This document shows, one piece after another, positions 8,220 through 17,507 of a stretch of DNA of 64,000 bases; position 1 is the stretch's first letter, and each line of letters starts with the position of its first letter. A program made the translations under genes and the position numbers. Under the pieces are notes generated by a model that did not search any database, was not told where the DNA came from, and saw only the letters and a program-made list of their open reading frames with translations. The stretch lies in NCBI RefSeq assembly GCF_019457595.1, contig NZ_CP080419.1, forward strand, positions 496,001 through 560,000, read 5' to 3'. The stretch comes from Shewanella psychrotolerans. GTDB lineage: Bacteria > Pseudomonadota > Gammaproteobacteria > Enterobacterales > Shewanellaceae.

Positions 8220-9104
8220 ATGGCAACAAGTCGACCGCGATTATTAACCATAGGGATGTTACTGCTGACAGGGATATTGTCACTCAATGTGCTGGCAGCT
8301 CCTGAAGATAAACCTCCTTTTTATAAAATCAGTTATTTAGGCAAACAGGCCTACTTGTTGGGCTCAGTCCATGTTGGGGTGGCTGACTTTTACCCCATGG
8401 CGCCTCAGATTGAGGCAGCGTTTGTTGAGGCGGGCGCCTTGGCGGTTGAGGCGGATACCAGCAAGGCTGATGTCATGGGACTTATTCGCCAATATGGGCT
8501 GACTCAGGTGACGGCCGATACTAAGACTCAAGCGCGGGTGCAGCGCTTTTGTCAAAACCGCGCAGAGCTTTGCAATCAGCTGCAACCCTATTCGCCCTGG
8601 ATGCAGGCGATGCAGCTGAGCGTGATGCGCTTTTCGGCGCTGGGATATCAGGCGCAGTGGGGTGTCGATCAGGTGTTACTGGGTAAGAATGGGGTGCGCC
8701 CAGTTATAGAACTGGAAAGTACAGAGTTTCAATTTCAGCTGATGGCGTCTTTTAATGCCAACACTCAGTGGGAGATGGTGCTTGATGCGATCGACGCGCC
8801 GGACGATGAGATGCAGCAGTTGATTAAGGCTTGGCGCGGTGGTGATGAAGCCGCTTTGGATGACTTGATGCAAGAACAGATGTTACACGATGGCGATCAA
8901 GCGCTTATCGATAAGATGCTCTGGCAACGTAACGAGCAGATGACGACCAAGATCCTGTCACTGATGACGAATCAGACCACGCCGTCACCCTTGTTTGTGG
9001 TGGTGGGAGCTGGTCATGTGGTGGGTGATAAGGGGATTCCTGCCAAATTTTCCCGTATTGAGGGCGTAAAGGTGCAAAACTGTTGGCAGCAAGACTGTAA
9101 GTAG
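8220..9104 (+). CDS. TraB/GumN family protein
   Basis: This 294-residue protein has an N-terminal signal or anchor (LLTIGMLLLTGILSLNVLAA) followed by a TraB/GumN (Tiki-like) domain. Family marks are the first metal-site motif LLGSVHVG, the AVEADTSK strand, the GVDQVLL region, and the C-terminal VVVGAGHVVGDKGI. Tiki relatives are metal-dependent proteases; the role of the bacterial members is unsettled. The ATG at 8220 is preferred to an adjacent TTG because AGGGG lies eight bases before it. Two C-terminal cysteines (NCWQQDC) may form a disulphide. Confidence 0.88.
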   Translation: MATSRPRLLTIGMLLLTGILSLNVLAAPEDKPPFYKISYLGKQAYLLGSVHVGVADFYPMAPQIEAAFVEAGALAVEADTSKADVMGLIRQYGLTQVTADTKTQARVQRFCQNRAELCNQLQPYSPWMQAMQLSVMRFSALGYQAQWGVDQVLLGKNGVRPVIELESTEFQFQLMASFNANTQWEMVLDAIDAPDDEMQQLIKAWRGGDEAALDDLMQEQMLHDGDQALIDKMLWQRNEQMTTKILSLMTNQTTPSPLFVVVGAGHVVGDKGIPAKFSRIEGVKVQNCWQQDCK

Positions 9105-9222
9105 GGCTAATAGGAAACTCAGTCGCTGAGTCTGTGGTTGGCTATACTGTTAAGCAAGATTACCTTAAGCCGAGTTGTCGCTGAACGCTTTCAGCTGACG
9201 CTCAAGGATGCATGGAGGCAAG

Positions 9223-9855
9223 ATGCAGGCTGAAGCGACCCTTCTCCCAGTACGCCCAGAGTTTCAGGCGATCACCCGCCAATGGGATACGCGTCATGAC
9301 GCCGTGGTGGCCCGTGTCGATCCCGGCAGTTTCTACGTCACCGCCCACGATGAGTTAATCTTTACTCGTTTGGGGTCCTGTGTGGCCGCCTGTATCTGGG
9401 ATCCTTTGTTGGGAATTGGCGGTTTAAACCACTTTCTGCTGCCGGAGCGTCAACTGCATGAAGATTGGCATCAGCTCACCAGTTATAGTTGTCGCTATGG
9501 TAACTGGGCGATGGAGCAGTTGATCAACAACATATTGAACTTGGGAGGGATGCGTAACCGACTGAAAGCCAAAGTGTTTGGCGGCGCGCAGATGACACAG
9601 ACCAGTGTGCTCAACGTCGGTGAATCTAATATCAGCTTCGTTAAAAATTACCTCATGACAGAGGCGATAGAGATAGTGAGTGAAGATCTCGGTGGACCTT
9701 GGCCGCGTAAGGTGTTGTTTCACCCCAACAGCGGCAAGGTCAAGTTGATGCGCCTGTCACCAGATCGCATCACTCAGATGATGTCACAAGAGAAGCATTA
9801 TCTTAAGCAAATTGTTGCTCAGCAAGACGTTCATCCTGTTGAATTGTTCGACTAA
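9223..9855 (+). CDS. cheD: Chemoreceptor glutamine deamidase CheD
   Basis: This 210-residue protein deamidates specific glutamines on chemoreceptors and in some bacteria is regulated by CheC. The catalytic Cys53 (LGSCVAACIWD) and His70 (GGLNHFLLP) are visible and 17 residues apart, as in characterised CheD. KVFGGAQM and GGPWPRKVLFHP are further family motifs. GGAGG precedes the ATG at 9223; an ATG five codons earlier is possible. The gene stands alone, without other che genes next to it. Its stop overlaps the convergent cmoM end by four bases. Confidence 0.93.
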   Translation: MQAEATLLPVRPEFQAITRQWDTRHDAVVARVDPGSFYVTAHDELIFTRLGSCVAACIWDPLLGIGGLNHFLLPERQLHEDWHQLTSYSCRYGNWAMEQLINNILNLGGMRNRLKAKVFGGAQMTQTSVLNVGESNISFVKNYLMTEAIEIVSEDLGGPWPRKVLFHPNSGKVKLMRLSPDRITQMMSQEKHYLKQIVAQQDVHPVELFD

Positions 9856-10640
9856 ATTTCACTACGCCATTTCGTCATGAAATGAACATAACGTCCGAAT
9901 GCGATATAAGGCGGCAACTGAGAATATTTAAGCTCCATTTCTATTAACTGATTAAAGTCAAAGTTAGGTGGTTGGTTGATTTTTAGATAATCATGGATCA
10001 CCCGCACGCCAGACTCTGAGACTAACTCCATTTTCCAGTTACTGACCCAGTTTTTGACATCGTGAATATAAAGCGGATGAGTCGGGGTTAGTCCCACTTT
10101 CTTTTTAACCCTAAAGTCGGCTGCGACATAGTCGAAGTTACCCGAAATTAAACTGTGAAAGCGCATCGCTTCCTTGTTATAGAACATCAAGGAAAATAGC
10201 CCCGTTGGTTTGACTAGTTTGGTGAGTGCGGACAAGGTGTTTTCGGCATCACTTAACCATTCGGCCACCGCATGACACATCACCAGATCAAATTGACCAT
10301 GCTGCTCAACATTTAGCGCTTGGATCGGAGCGTGGAGTAATTCGATCTCAAGTTGATGTTGGTTTTCGGTTTCATAGTCATTAATTTGTGATTTGGCGAT
10401 CGCAAGCATTTCGGCAGAGATATCACACAAGGTTACCTTATGCCCAAGTTTTGCCAGCTTCTGTGTAAAAAAACCAAACCCACCTCCAGCATCCAAAATA
10501 TGGAGTTTTTGATCGTCAAAATAAGACAAAGCTTGGCTTAGATCGCGCCATAGAACGGCCGAACGCACCTCACCTTTAGGGGTTCCATAGATGTTTTTTG
10601 CAAATTTATTGGCGAGTTGATCAAAATTTTTGTCTTGCAC
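9852..10640 (-). CDS. cmoM: tRNA 5-carboxymethoxyuridine methyltransferase CmoM
   Basis: This 262-residue class I SAM-dependent methyltransferase would convert cmo5U to its methyl ester (mcmo5U) at the wobble base of tRNA. The match to E. coli CmoM (formerly SmtA) is clear along the whole length: the start MQDKNFDQLANKFAKNIYG, SAM motif I (LDAGGGFGFFTQKLA), FHAVLEW-like CHAVAEWL, SLMFYNKEAMR, NFDYV, VRVIHDYL and PPYIAFGRYVH. Translation starts at GTG, with no strong ribosome site. It is convergent with cheD. Confidence 0.93.
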   Translation of the reverse strand: MQDKNFDQLANKFAKNIYGTPKGEVRSAVLWRDLSQALSYFDDQKLHILDAGGGFGFFTQKLAKLGHKVTLCDISAEMLAIAKSQINDYETENQHQLEIELLHAPIQALNVEQHGQFDLVMCHAVAEWLSDAENTLSALTKLVKPTGLFSLMFYNKEAMRFHSLISGNFDYVAADFRVKKKVGLTPTHPLYIHDVKNWVSNWKMELVSESGVRVIHDYLKINQPPNFDFNQLIEMELKYSQLPPYIAFGRYVHFMTKWRSEI

Positions 10641-10756
10641 TGGGGCGCTACCAATTGACGGGAAAAAATAAGGAAAATATATGCGCTATTTTGCCACACT
10701 CAAACTGGCTAAGCACCTTGTGATGTAAGATTTAGATGTTAATGCAGATTTTAGGG

Positions 10757-10762
10757 TATAAT
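10757..10762 (+). promoter_or_regulatory. Probable -10 element of the MaoC-like gene
   Basis: A consensus TATAAT lies 52 bases before the proposed GTG start, in the otherwise gene-free spacer between divergent genes. No strong -35 box is at the usual distance. Confidence 0.5.
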
Positions 10763-10813
10763 CCCGGGCTTGAAAATTTTTAGACGATGTAAATATTGAA
10801 GGGTTTATATAGC

Positions 10814-11686
10814 GTGGATAAAGAAATTTGTGTTGAATTGAAAGCGATGCCGTCGCTGTTGTCGCTTTATCGCAAGATCTTTTTTGGCCGTAAACCCGGT
10901 TGGGATCAGCAACCTTTGCCTCATATTCGTGTCACCTGTCCAGAGGTAAATGTTGGCGCCGAAAAGGTGCATCAGTACGCTAAAGTATGTGGGTTTGAGT
11001 TTGATGGTAAAGCATTACCAATGACTTATCTTTATGTGATGGCGTTTAGGTTACATGCGACTATTTTTACCCATCAGGCCCTCACGTTTCCACTGCTTGG
11101 GATGATTCACCTCAAAAACAGTATCACCCAATATCGTCAGGTTGGGCTAAGTGAGTCTTTCTATCTCGAATGTGGATTGACTAGCAGCCAGATGACCGAC
11201 TCGGGGCTTGAGTTTACCTTAGTCTCTAAGGCGTTTGTTGGCGATGAGTTGGTGTGGGAGTCATTGTCCACTTACCTTTATCGTATCGAGAACGCTGGCC
11301 GTCGAGTCCGCCCACCTAAAGCGAGCGCGATGAATTGGAATGATCCTGTGATTTGGGAGTTAAGTGAAGATTTAGGCCGCCGCTATGCTAAGGCATCGGG
11401 TGACTATAATCTGATTCATTTACATCCAGTGTTGTCTAAGCGATTTGGTTTTGACCGAGTACTCGCTCATGGCATGTGGTCGAAAGCCCGCAGTATTGCG
11501 CAGCTCATGCCACATATTGGTGATAGGCCTTGTACCGTTGACGTCACATTTAAGTTGCCATTATTGATGCCTGCTCAAGTGAGTTTTGGCGTTGATACTG
11601 AGCATGAATTAGGACTGACCTTCGAGCTTAGAGATATCAAAGGGCGACGTCCTCATTTGAGCGGTAACGTAACATTCCTCGATTAG
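10814..11686 (+). CDS. MaoC-like hotdog-fold dehydratase
   Basis: This 290-residue protein has two regions. The N-terminal half (to about residue 170) is a diverged hotdog-like part. The C-terminal half is a MaoC-type hydratase domain, with the hydratase signature SGDYNLIHLHPVLSKRFGF followed by LAHGM; the Asp and His of that signature are the catalytic pair in (R)-specific enoyl-CoA hydratases. Its substrate is probably an acyl-CoA or acyl-ACP. GTG at 10814 is chosen because GAAGGG lies about 10 bases before it; a TTG six codons earlier is an alternative. It forms a single-gene unit with its own terminator. Confidence 0.82.
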   Translation: MDKEICVELKAMPSLLSLYRKIFFGRKPGWDQQPLPHIRVTCPEVNVGAEKVHQYAKVCGFEFDGKALPMTYLYVMAFRLHATIFTHQALTFPLLGMIHLKNSITQYRQVGLSESFYLECGLTSSQMTDSGLEFTLVSKAFVGDELVWESLSTYLYRIENAGRRVRPPKASAMNWNDPVIWELSEDLGRRYAKASGDYNLIHLHPVLSKRFGFDRVLAHGMWSKARSIAQLMPHIGDRPCTVDVTFKLPLLMPAQVSFGVDTEHELGLTFELRDIKGRRPHLSGNVTFLD

Positions 11687-11715
11687 TTGTTGCGGGTAAT
11701 GTTTTATCTGCCTTT

Positions 11716-11743
11716 AAAAGCCAGCAAAAATGCTGGCTTTTTT
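11716..11743 (+). terminator. Terminator of the MaoC-like gene
   Basis: The stem AAAAGCCAGCA / TGCTGGCTTTT has an A4 loop and a following T-run, 30 bases after the stop codon. The stem could also serve the convergent aldo/keto reductase gene. Confidence 0.9.
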
Positions 11744-11778
11744 GAGCTTTGGTGATGTGGATTATCTGTATTCTAGGT

Positions 11779-12669
11779 CTATGGCACGCTGTGGCCAGTA
11801 GAGGCTTGCCAGATGCTGAACCACTCCTGTTTATCTAATACGATCTGTTTTGATGTAACGGCAGCACTGATGCGGTCGAGATTTCCGCTACCTATGATAG
11901 GTTTTGGCTGGCTCGGCAGGGCAAGTACCCACGCGTAGATAATCTGGCTGATATCGTCGGTATCATGTGCTTTGGCTATTTGAGTGAGCGTCTCACGCAG
12001 CCGAATGGCCTGGGCTGAAGAGCCTGTAAATATTCCTCCGCCGCCAAGACAAGACCACGCCATGGGGGGGCAGCGATATTGTTGGCAATGATCTAACGTA
12101 CCATCATGCAATGCCGACAACTGCATCGGCGAGATCTCCAGTTGGTTTGTTACCAGAGGGCGTTCCAGCCTAGACTGCAACAGGTCGAATTGGGATGGCG
12201 TAAAATTGGATACCCCAAAATGTTTAACCTTGCCCGTTTGGTAAAGTTGCTCAAATGCTTGCGCTACTTCATCGGCGTTCATTAGCGGATCGGGCCTGTG
12301 GATCAACAGCAGGTCTATCTCCTCGACCTGCAGGGCGCGCAGTGAGTTGTCGACGCTCGAGAGGATATGCTGGTAGCTGGTGTCATAGTAATTGATGTAG
12401 CGATCGGGCGTCGAGGCAAAGGCGGGCTTGATACCGCACTTGGTGACGATCTGCATCTGTTGCCTTAGTGAAGGTTTGAGGGCCAGGGCACGGCCAAACA
12501 GGTTTTCACAGCTGTATTCGCCATAGATGTCGGCGTGATCCATGCAGGTCACACCTAGGCTGAGGTAGTGTTCAATCAGTGCCAGGGTCTGTTGTGGCGA
12601 TTGCTGCCAGCTATCGAGACGCCAAAAACCGGCGATAAAGGGGGAAAGTGTAAAGCTTTGCTGACTCAT
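11779..12669 (-). CDS. Aldo/keto reductase, YdhF-like
   Basis: This 296-residue NADPH-dependent oxidoreductase has an AKR TIM barrel. The catalytic tetrad is visible: Asp44 and Tyr49 (MDHADIYG), Lys77 (IVTKCGI) and His124 (LLLIHRPDP). Cofactor-region motifs FGVSNF and PIIGSGN are also present. Length and motif spacing fit the E. coli YdhF subgroup. The substrate cannot be predicted. GGAG six bases before the ATG supports the start. It is divergent from fhs, with a 171-base AT-rich spacer that must hold both promoters. Confidence 0.9.
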   Translation of the reverse strand: MSQQSFTLSPFIAGFWRLDSWQQSPQQTLALIEHYLSLGVTCMDHADIYGEYSCENLFGRALALKPSLRQQMQIVTKCGIKPAFASTPDRYINYYDTSYQHILSSVDNSLRALQVEEIDLLLIHRPDPLMNADEVAQAFEQLYQTGKVKHFGVSNFTPSQFDLLQSRLERPLVTNQLEISPMQLSALHDGTLDHCQQYRCPPMAWSCLGGGGIFTGSSAQAIRLRETLTQIAKAHDTDDISQIIYAWVLALPSQPKPIIGSGNLDRISAAVTSKQIVLDKQEWFSIWQASTGHSVP

Positions 12670-12840
12670 CAGAGGCTCCGTTTGGATTAATTTTTTCTAT
12701 TAATAATTATTTTATTGATTTAGATTCATAAATCCTTAATTAATGCTGACAGTGGCAATGAATCTGTTTGTTGCGAGCACTATTTGCTTTATATTCGCTG
12801 CAGCTCGCTTTTTCCTCTCTTATTTATTGTAGGAACCTAT

Positions 12841-14538
12841 ATGCTGACTGACATCGAAATCTCACGCCAAGCCAGCTTACAACCCATAGAAAATATCGCC
12901 CAGGCTTTCGGGATCTTGCCCAATGAATTAACCCCTTACGGCAAGACTAAGGCCAAGGTCGATCTGACCATCACCGACAGAATCAAAGATAACAAACAAG
13001 GTAAGTTAGTGATAGTCACCGCGGTCACGCCGACCCCTTTTGGTGAAGGTAAAACCGTAACCAGTATCGGCCTTACTCAAGGCCTCCAAGCCATAGGTAA
13101 GAAAAGCTGTGCCTGTATTAGGCAGCCGAGTATGGGGCCTGTATTTGGCATTAAAGGTGGTGCGGCTGGTGGCGGATTCGCGCAAGTGGTGCCAATGGAG
13201 TCGTTAAACCTGCACCTCACTGGAGATATTCATGCCGTTACTAGCGCTCATAATCTTGCTGCGGCAGCAATAGATGCGCGTTTGTATCATGAACAACGTT
13301 TGCGCGCTGAGGAGTTTAGTGCTCAATCAGGTTTGACGCCGCTTAATATCGATCCCGATAACATATTGTGGCGCAGAGTTGTCGATCAAAATGAGCGTAG
13401 CTTACGTAAAATCTCAATCGGTTTAGGTGACAATAACGGTCCTGTACATGAAAGCGGATTTGATATCAGCGCTGCATCAGAGTTGATGGCTATTTTAGCG
13501 TTAAGCCATGATCTGCAGGATATGCGTCAAAGAATAGGACGTATAGTATTAGCGCAAAATCTTGACGGTGATTATATTACTGCCGAAGATTTATGCGTTG
13601 CGGGTGCGATGACAGCCATCATGAGTGATGCTATCGCGCCGACATTAATGCAAACCTTAAGCGGAGCTCCTTGTTTAATTCATGCTGGACCGTTTGCCAA
13701 TATCGCCCATGGAAACTCTTCAATCATTGCCGATGATATCGCCTTGAAGCTGGCAGATATCGTGGTGACCGAGGGGGGCTTTGGCTCCGACATGGGCTTT
13801 GAGAAGTTTTGTAATATCAAGGCGCGTCAGTCGGGCAAGGCGCCGGACGCTGCCGTATTGGTGGTGACCATTAAGGCGCTAAAGTCACACGTCAGTGACG
13901 AAAGCTTAAGCGAGATGGATAAGCTTGCTGCCGGTTATGCCAACCTCAGCTGGCATATCGCCAATGTGAGTAAGTATGGTTTACCTGTCGTGGTGGCAAT
14001 CAACCGATTTGCCGACGATACAGAGCAAGAGCTTAACTGGTTAAGGGAGCGCGCGCTGCAAGAGGGTGTGTTTGCCTGTGAGATCTGTGAGGCCTTTGCT
14101 CAAGGTGCCGAGGGCGCTGTGGACTTGGCACATGCGGTCGTGCGCGCCACCGAGCAGCCCAATCATTTCCATCATCTCTATGATACGGATCAGTCCATTG
14201 AAGCCAAGTTGCTGACCATTGCCGAGGCCGGTTATGGTGCCAGTGGCATTCATTTATCCGATAAGGCCAAGTCGCAGCTGGTTCAGTTGCAGCACCAAGG
14301 CTATGGCAAGCTGGCGCTTTGTATTGCCAAGACGCCTATGTCGGTTAGCCATGATCCTAAACTTAAGGGCGCGCCGCAAGGCTTTGAGTTGCCCATCACT
14401 GAACTTAAATTGAATGCCGGCGCCGGGTTTATCACGGCGTTAGTGGGTAAGGTAATGACTATGCCTGGTTTGGGGATCCGTCCCGGCTATCTGAATATCG
14501 ATATCGATGAGCGCGGTGAGATAACCGGTCTGGCTTGA
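12841..14538 (+). CDS. fhs: Formate-tetrahydrofolate ligase
   Basis: This 565-residue enzyme joins formate to tetrahydrofolate using ATP, feeding one-carbon units to purine, serine and formylmethionine synthesis. The P-loop-like [10 protein letters not shown] near residue 65, the family segments [19 protein letters not shown] and [14 protein letters not shown], and the C-terminal [10 protein letters not shown] are all present, and the length is normal. AGGA before the ATG and the family's usual N-terminus fix the start; the longer upstream frame is not used. A terminator follows directly. Confidence 0.96.
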   Translation: MLTDIEISRQASLQPIENIAQAFGILPNELTPYGKTKAKVDLTITDRIKDNKQGKLVIVTAVTPTPFGEGKTVTSIGLTQGLQAIGKKSCACIRQPSMGPVFGIKGGAAGGGFAQVVPMESLNLHLTGDIHAVTSAHNLAAAAIDARLYHEQRLRAEEFSAQSGLTPLNIDPDNILWRRVVDQNERSLRKISIGLGDNNGPVHESGFDISAASELMAILALSHDLQDMRQRIGRIVLAQNLDGDYITAEDLCVAGAMTAIMSDAIAPTLMQTLSGAPCLIHAGPFANIAHGNSSIIADDIALKLADIVVTEGGFGSDMGFEKFCNIKARQSGKAPDAAVLVVTIKALKSHVSDESLSEMDKLAAGYANLSWHIANVSKYGLPVVVAINRFADDTEQELNWLRERALQEGVFACEICEAFAQGAEGAVDLAHAVVRATEQPNHFHHLYDTDQSIEAKLLTIAEAGYGASGIHLSDKAKSQLVQLQHQGYGKLALCIAKTPMSVSHDPKLKGAPQGFELPITELKLNAGAGFITALVGKVMTMPGLGIRPGYLNIDIDERGEITGLA

Positions 14539-14553
14539 TTTGGACAATCGAGT

Positions 14554-14583
14554 AAAAAAAGCGCCTGCATTGCAGGCGCTTTT
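14554..14583 (+). terminator. Bidirectional terminator between fhs and the MscS gene
   Basis: A long A-run, the perfect stem GCGCCTGCA / TGCAGGCGC and a short T-run sit in the 49-base gap between convergent genes. Confidence 0.88.
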
Positions 14584-14587
14584 GGTG

Positions 14588-16219
14588 TTATTTGTCTGTC
14601 TGATAGATATGGACATCTCGCTGTGGGAATGGAATCGAGATCTTTTCTTGATCGAAGCGCATTTTCACTTCGCGAGTTACATCCCAGTAAACATCCCAAT
14701 AATCTTCCGGTTTCACCCAAGGGCGCACCACAAAGTCCACCGAGGACTCGCCAAGCAGGTGTAACTTCACCGTTGGCTCAGGCTGCTTGAGTACTTTAGG
14801 ATGCTTATCCACTATGCCACGCAGCACAGTTTCGGCCTTCTCTATGTCATCGCCATAACCAATACCAAATGTCATATCGACACGGCGTTGGTGCTCTACA
14901 GTGATGTTATTGATGGTGTCGCCCCAAATTTTATTGTTTGGAATAATAAGGCGCTGATTATCTAAGGTTTTGATAGTGGTTGATACCAAGCTCATCTGGC
15001 TAACCCTACCCGTCACGCCGGCGGCATTAATGAGATCGCCGACATCATAGGGGCGGTAGATTAAGATCATCATACCGGAAGCAAAATTAGATAAGGTATC
15101 TTGCAAGGCAAAACCAATGATGACACCAGCCACACCAAAACCAGCTAGCAGTGGGCCTAACTCGAAACCGAGTTGAGATAGTGCGATCATTAATCCAAGG
15201 GCGAAAACGATTTTCCCTGAAAGAGATATAAAAAAGTCTTGGAGCAAGTGACTGAATTTAAGTTTAGAGTTACTGACCGTTTTCTTGATGATACGCTGCA
15301 CCGCTTTACCCGCTAAGCTGGCTAAAAAGAGGATAAGCACAAAGATAAATACCTTAAACATCATACCTGGGCCATTGTCTATGGCTTGGTTTTTCGCGGT
15401 ATCCCACCACTGCTCTAGCAGATTACTTGCTACATCAATATTGAGCACATCTTGGGTGATATCTCCCGAGATACTGAATAAAGTTTGTTTGAGGGACGAG
15501 GTATCTTGTTCTAGTTTATCAAGCAAATCAATCGCAACAGATAAACTGGCGCTGGTAAGCGATATCCGTTCTTTTAACTTGGTAATGAGTGTTGTTTGCT
15601 CGCTAGTGACATCTTTACCTGCAGTCGCAGCATCATCTACCGCATTTTTTAACTTATCTTGAGTGAAATGCACCAAGCTATTTAGCATATCAGAGCGGGC
15701 TAGCAGATTATCCGTTAGCTTTGCTTTAATGACGGTAACATCTTCACCTAAGGTTTCTAGCCAAGTAAGGGTTTCGTATTTAGCGCGTAAGATATCATCA
15801 CGTTCTCTTTCTCTATTTACTAGACTAAACATGATATTTAAGTCGTCATTTTTACCTAGCTTGGCTTTAAATACCTCAATATCCTGCGCATAGTAGTCAC
15901 CGACCTGATTAATAAAGGCGAAGTGCTCTTTCACTAAAGGAAGCAATGCTGTTTTATCTAAATCTTTATCAGACATGAGCGCTTTTAGCTTGTTATGGAA
16001 CTGGTTAGCATGCTCTTTGATACGATATTCAATAAATTGCTTCATTTCGCCGTTAGTGCTAGATAGCTTCTTCATATCCTTGTTAATAGAGCTTTCTAAC
16101 TGTTGCAACTCTACTATGGGGGAAGCAATAGTGGTTTCGGGCGTCAGAGGTTCAGCGTTAACGAGGTTAACACTGATACTAAATAGGGTGATATACACTA
16201 TTAATAGTGTGCGCAACAT
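14588..16219 (-). CDS. MscS family mechanosensitive channel with large periplasmic N-terminus
   Basis: This 543-residue inner-membrane channel has a signal peptide (LLIVYITLFSISVNLVNA) and a long helical coiled-coil-like periplasmic region (about residues 25-270). Membrane segments and the pore helix follow (GFGVAGVIIGFALQDTLSNFASG), then the MscS beta domain (YRPYDVGDLI, IPNNKIWGDTINN) and a C-terminal domain ending VHIYQTDK. It probably opens under membrane tension to release solutes. The start is the ATG with AAGGA nine bases upstream, 12 codons inside the longest frame. It is convergent with fhs. Confidence 0.9.
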   Translation of the reverse strand: MLRTLLIVYITLFSISVNLVNAEPLTPETTIASPIVELQQLESSINKDMKKLSSTNGEMKQFIEYRIKEHANQFHNKLKALMSDKDLDKTALLPLVKEHFAFINQVGDYYAQDIEVFKAKLGKNDDLNIMFSLVNRERERDDILRAKYETLTWLETLGEDVTVIKAKLTDNLLARSDMLNSLVHFTQDKLKNAVDDAATAGKDVTSEQTTLITKLKERISLTSASLSVAIDLLDKLEQDTSSLKQTLFSISGDITQDVLNIDVASNLLEQWWDTAKNQAIDNGPGMMFKVFIFVLILFLASLAGKAVQRIIKKTVSNSKLKFSHLLQDFFISLSGKIVFALGLMIALSQLGFELGPLLAGFGVAGVIIGFALQDTLSNFASGMMILIYRPYDVGDLINAAGVTGRVSQMSLVSTTIKTLDNQRLIIPNNKIWGDTINNITVEHQRRVDMTFGIGYGDDIEKAETVLRGIVDKHPKVLKQPEPTVKLHLLGESSVDFVVRPWVKPEDYWDVYWDVTREVKMRFDQEKISIPFPQRDVHIYQTDK

Positions 16220-16344
16220 ATGTGTAATCCTTTGAAATGTTATGGGGTGAATCATAATCGCTCTTATTGAAGCTGTAAAATGACAACTGCGAATTTATAG
16301 CGCTATCTGGTAAACTGCCCACTCAATCATTAGAGAATATTATC

Positions 16345-16680
16345 GTGCTGTGTACACATTGTAGTAAAACGTTTGCCGCTGATAGCGTCAAAAATCAAAG
16401 GGGGCGTGGGTTAAATGCACAGATCCAGTGCCCACATTGCAGTGCATGGTTGGGAAGAAATCCGATACTCACTCGGATGAAAATGGTGGGCTTTTATTTA
16501 GGATGCGCGGCGCTTGCTTATGGATATTTCTCGCCATCACTACGCCATATCACCACGCCAGTGGCGATATTTGCCATTATGGCCTTACTGGTTAGTCACA
16601 TGATGGACCACCTTAAGGTGATGGAAGCGCCTGAAGTTGAGCCTGTGGATGATAGCGAACATCGTAAGAAATATCGCTAA
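16345..16680 (+). CDS. Zinc-ribbon membrane protein (hypothetical)
   Basis: This 111-residue protein has an N-terminal zinc ribbon made of two CXXC knuckles (Cys3/Cys6 in CTHC and Cys29/Cys32 in CPHC), then two hydrophobic helices (MVGFYLGCAALAYGYF and PVAIFAIMALLVSHMM), then an acidic tail. The ribbon would face the cytoplasm. Translation starts at GTG 10 bases after GAG. The function is unknown. It is divergent from the MscS gene. Confidence 0.75.
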   Translation: MLCTHCSKTFAADSVKNQRGRGLNAQIQCPHCSAWLGRNPILTRMKMVGFYLGCAALAYGYFSPSLRHITTPVAIFAIMALLVSHMMDHLKVMEAPEVEPVDDSEHRKKYR

Positions 16681-16732
16681 GAGACAAGGTGAGAGAGACG
16701 TGGTGAGCTGTGTGCTCACCATTTGGTCGGTA

Positions 16733-16858
16733 TTAATCGATAACTTGAACTTGAGCTTCTAGTGCCGCTTCTACATAGTAGATACCACCCAAGACAGCGA
16801 GGAAGAAAACGGTTGTCCAAAATATCATCTTGAAATTTTCGCGGAAAAATTCTTTCAT
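16733..16858 (-). CDS. Tiny single-pass membrane protein, 41 aa
   Basis: This 41-residue frame starts MKEFFRENFKMIFW, has one membrane helix (TTVFFLAVLGGIYYVEAAL), and ends QVQVID. AAGGA lies about 10 bases before the ATG. Charge distribution (basic N-terminus, acidic C-terminus) predicts a cytoplasmic N-terminus. It is convergent with the zinc-ribbon gene. Function unknown. Confidence 0.65.
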   Translation of the reverse strand: MKEFFRENFKMIFWTTVFFLAVLGGIYYVEAALEAQVQVID

Positions 16859-17135
16859 ACTGTTTGTTTCCTTGCGCCTAGTTCGTTGAAATCATGCTGT
16901 ATTAGATTTCATATAATGGATTAATTCTAGCCACTATTACTTAAGTCAGACTTAATTGCAGGTGGCTATTCAGTGATCCTGCTCATGCTTTGTTGATGCG
17001 CTAAGGTGCGTTATGTTTTGGTACATCAGTGTTAAATTTTGTTAAACCGTGATGTTGAGAGCGCTATTTGTCACTTGACTTCACCCCGTCAATCCATAAA
17101 CTTGGTCAAAATTTCTGTCATCTTAGTTCGGAACT

Positions 17136-17429
17136 ATGGCATCAGTAATGAAAAGATCAGCAACAGGAGTGGCAATATGGCTTAGTGCCATACTGTTTTG
17201 CTTATCTGTTGCTGCGCCTGCCCATAGCTTAGAACACTTCGATGACGGTGCTAAAACCCATTGCACCCTCTGTATTCAAAAAGTTCAGCTTAATAGTCTA
17301 CTGCCTATTAGCGACTTCAGCTTTACTCTTCCGCAACTCGCTGTTGAATCCTATGTTGAACTCGTCACCTCAACATCGAGTGTTCATGTTAGCTATTTCC
17401 AAAGCCGCGCTCCTCCCAGTCGTTTGTAA
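17136..17429 (+). CDS. Small exported HCTLC protein of the zinc cluster
   Basis: This 97-residue protein has a signal peptide (GVAIWLSAILFCLSVAAPAHS) followed by a short domain with a possible metal-binding segment (His-Ser-Leu-Glu-His near the cleavage site, then THCTLC). The layout resembles DUF2946/DUF2607-type proteins, which often precede metal-uptake genes. It leads a run of four same-strand genes with an outer-membrane protein, a zinc-type binding protein and a permease. The ATG at 17136 or one four codons later could be used; neither has a strong ribosome site. Confidence 0.75.
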   Translation: MASVMKRSATGVAIWLSAILFCLSVAAPAHSLEHFDDGAKTHCTLCIQKVQLNSLLPISDFSFTLPQLAVESYVELVTSTSSVHVSYFQSRAPPSRL

Positions 17430-17507
17430 TACCACATCTAATTTATCGATTATTACCACTCTCTGTCTAATGACAGCAGAGGACTATACCTGTTTTTTGG
17501 AGATGTT

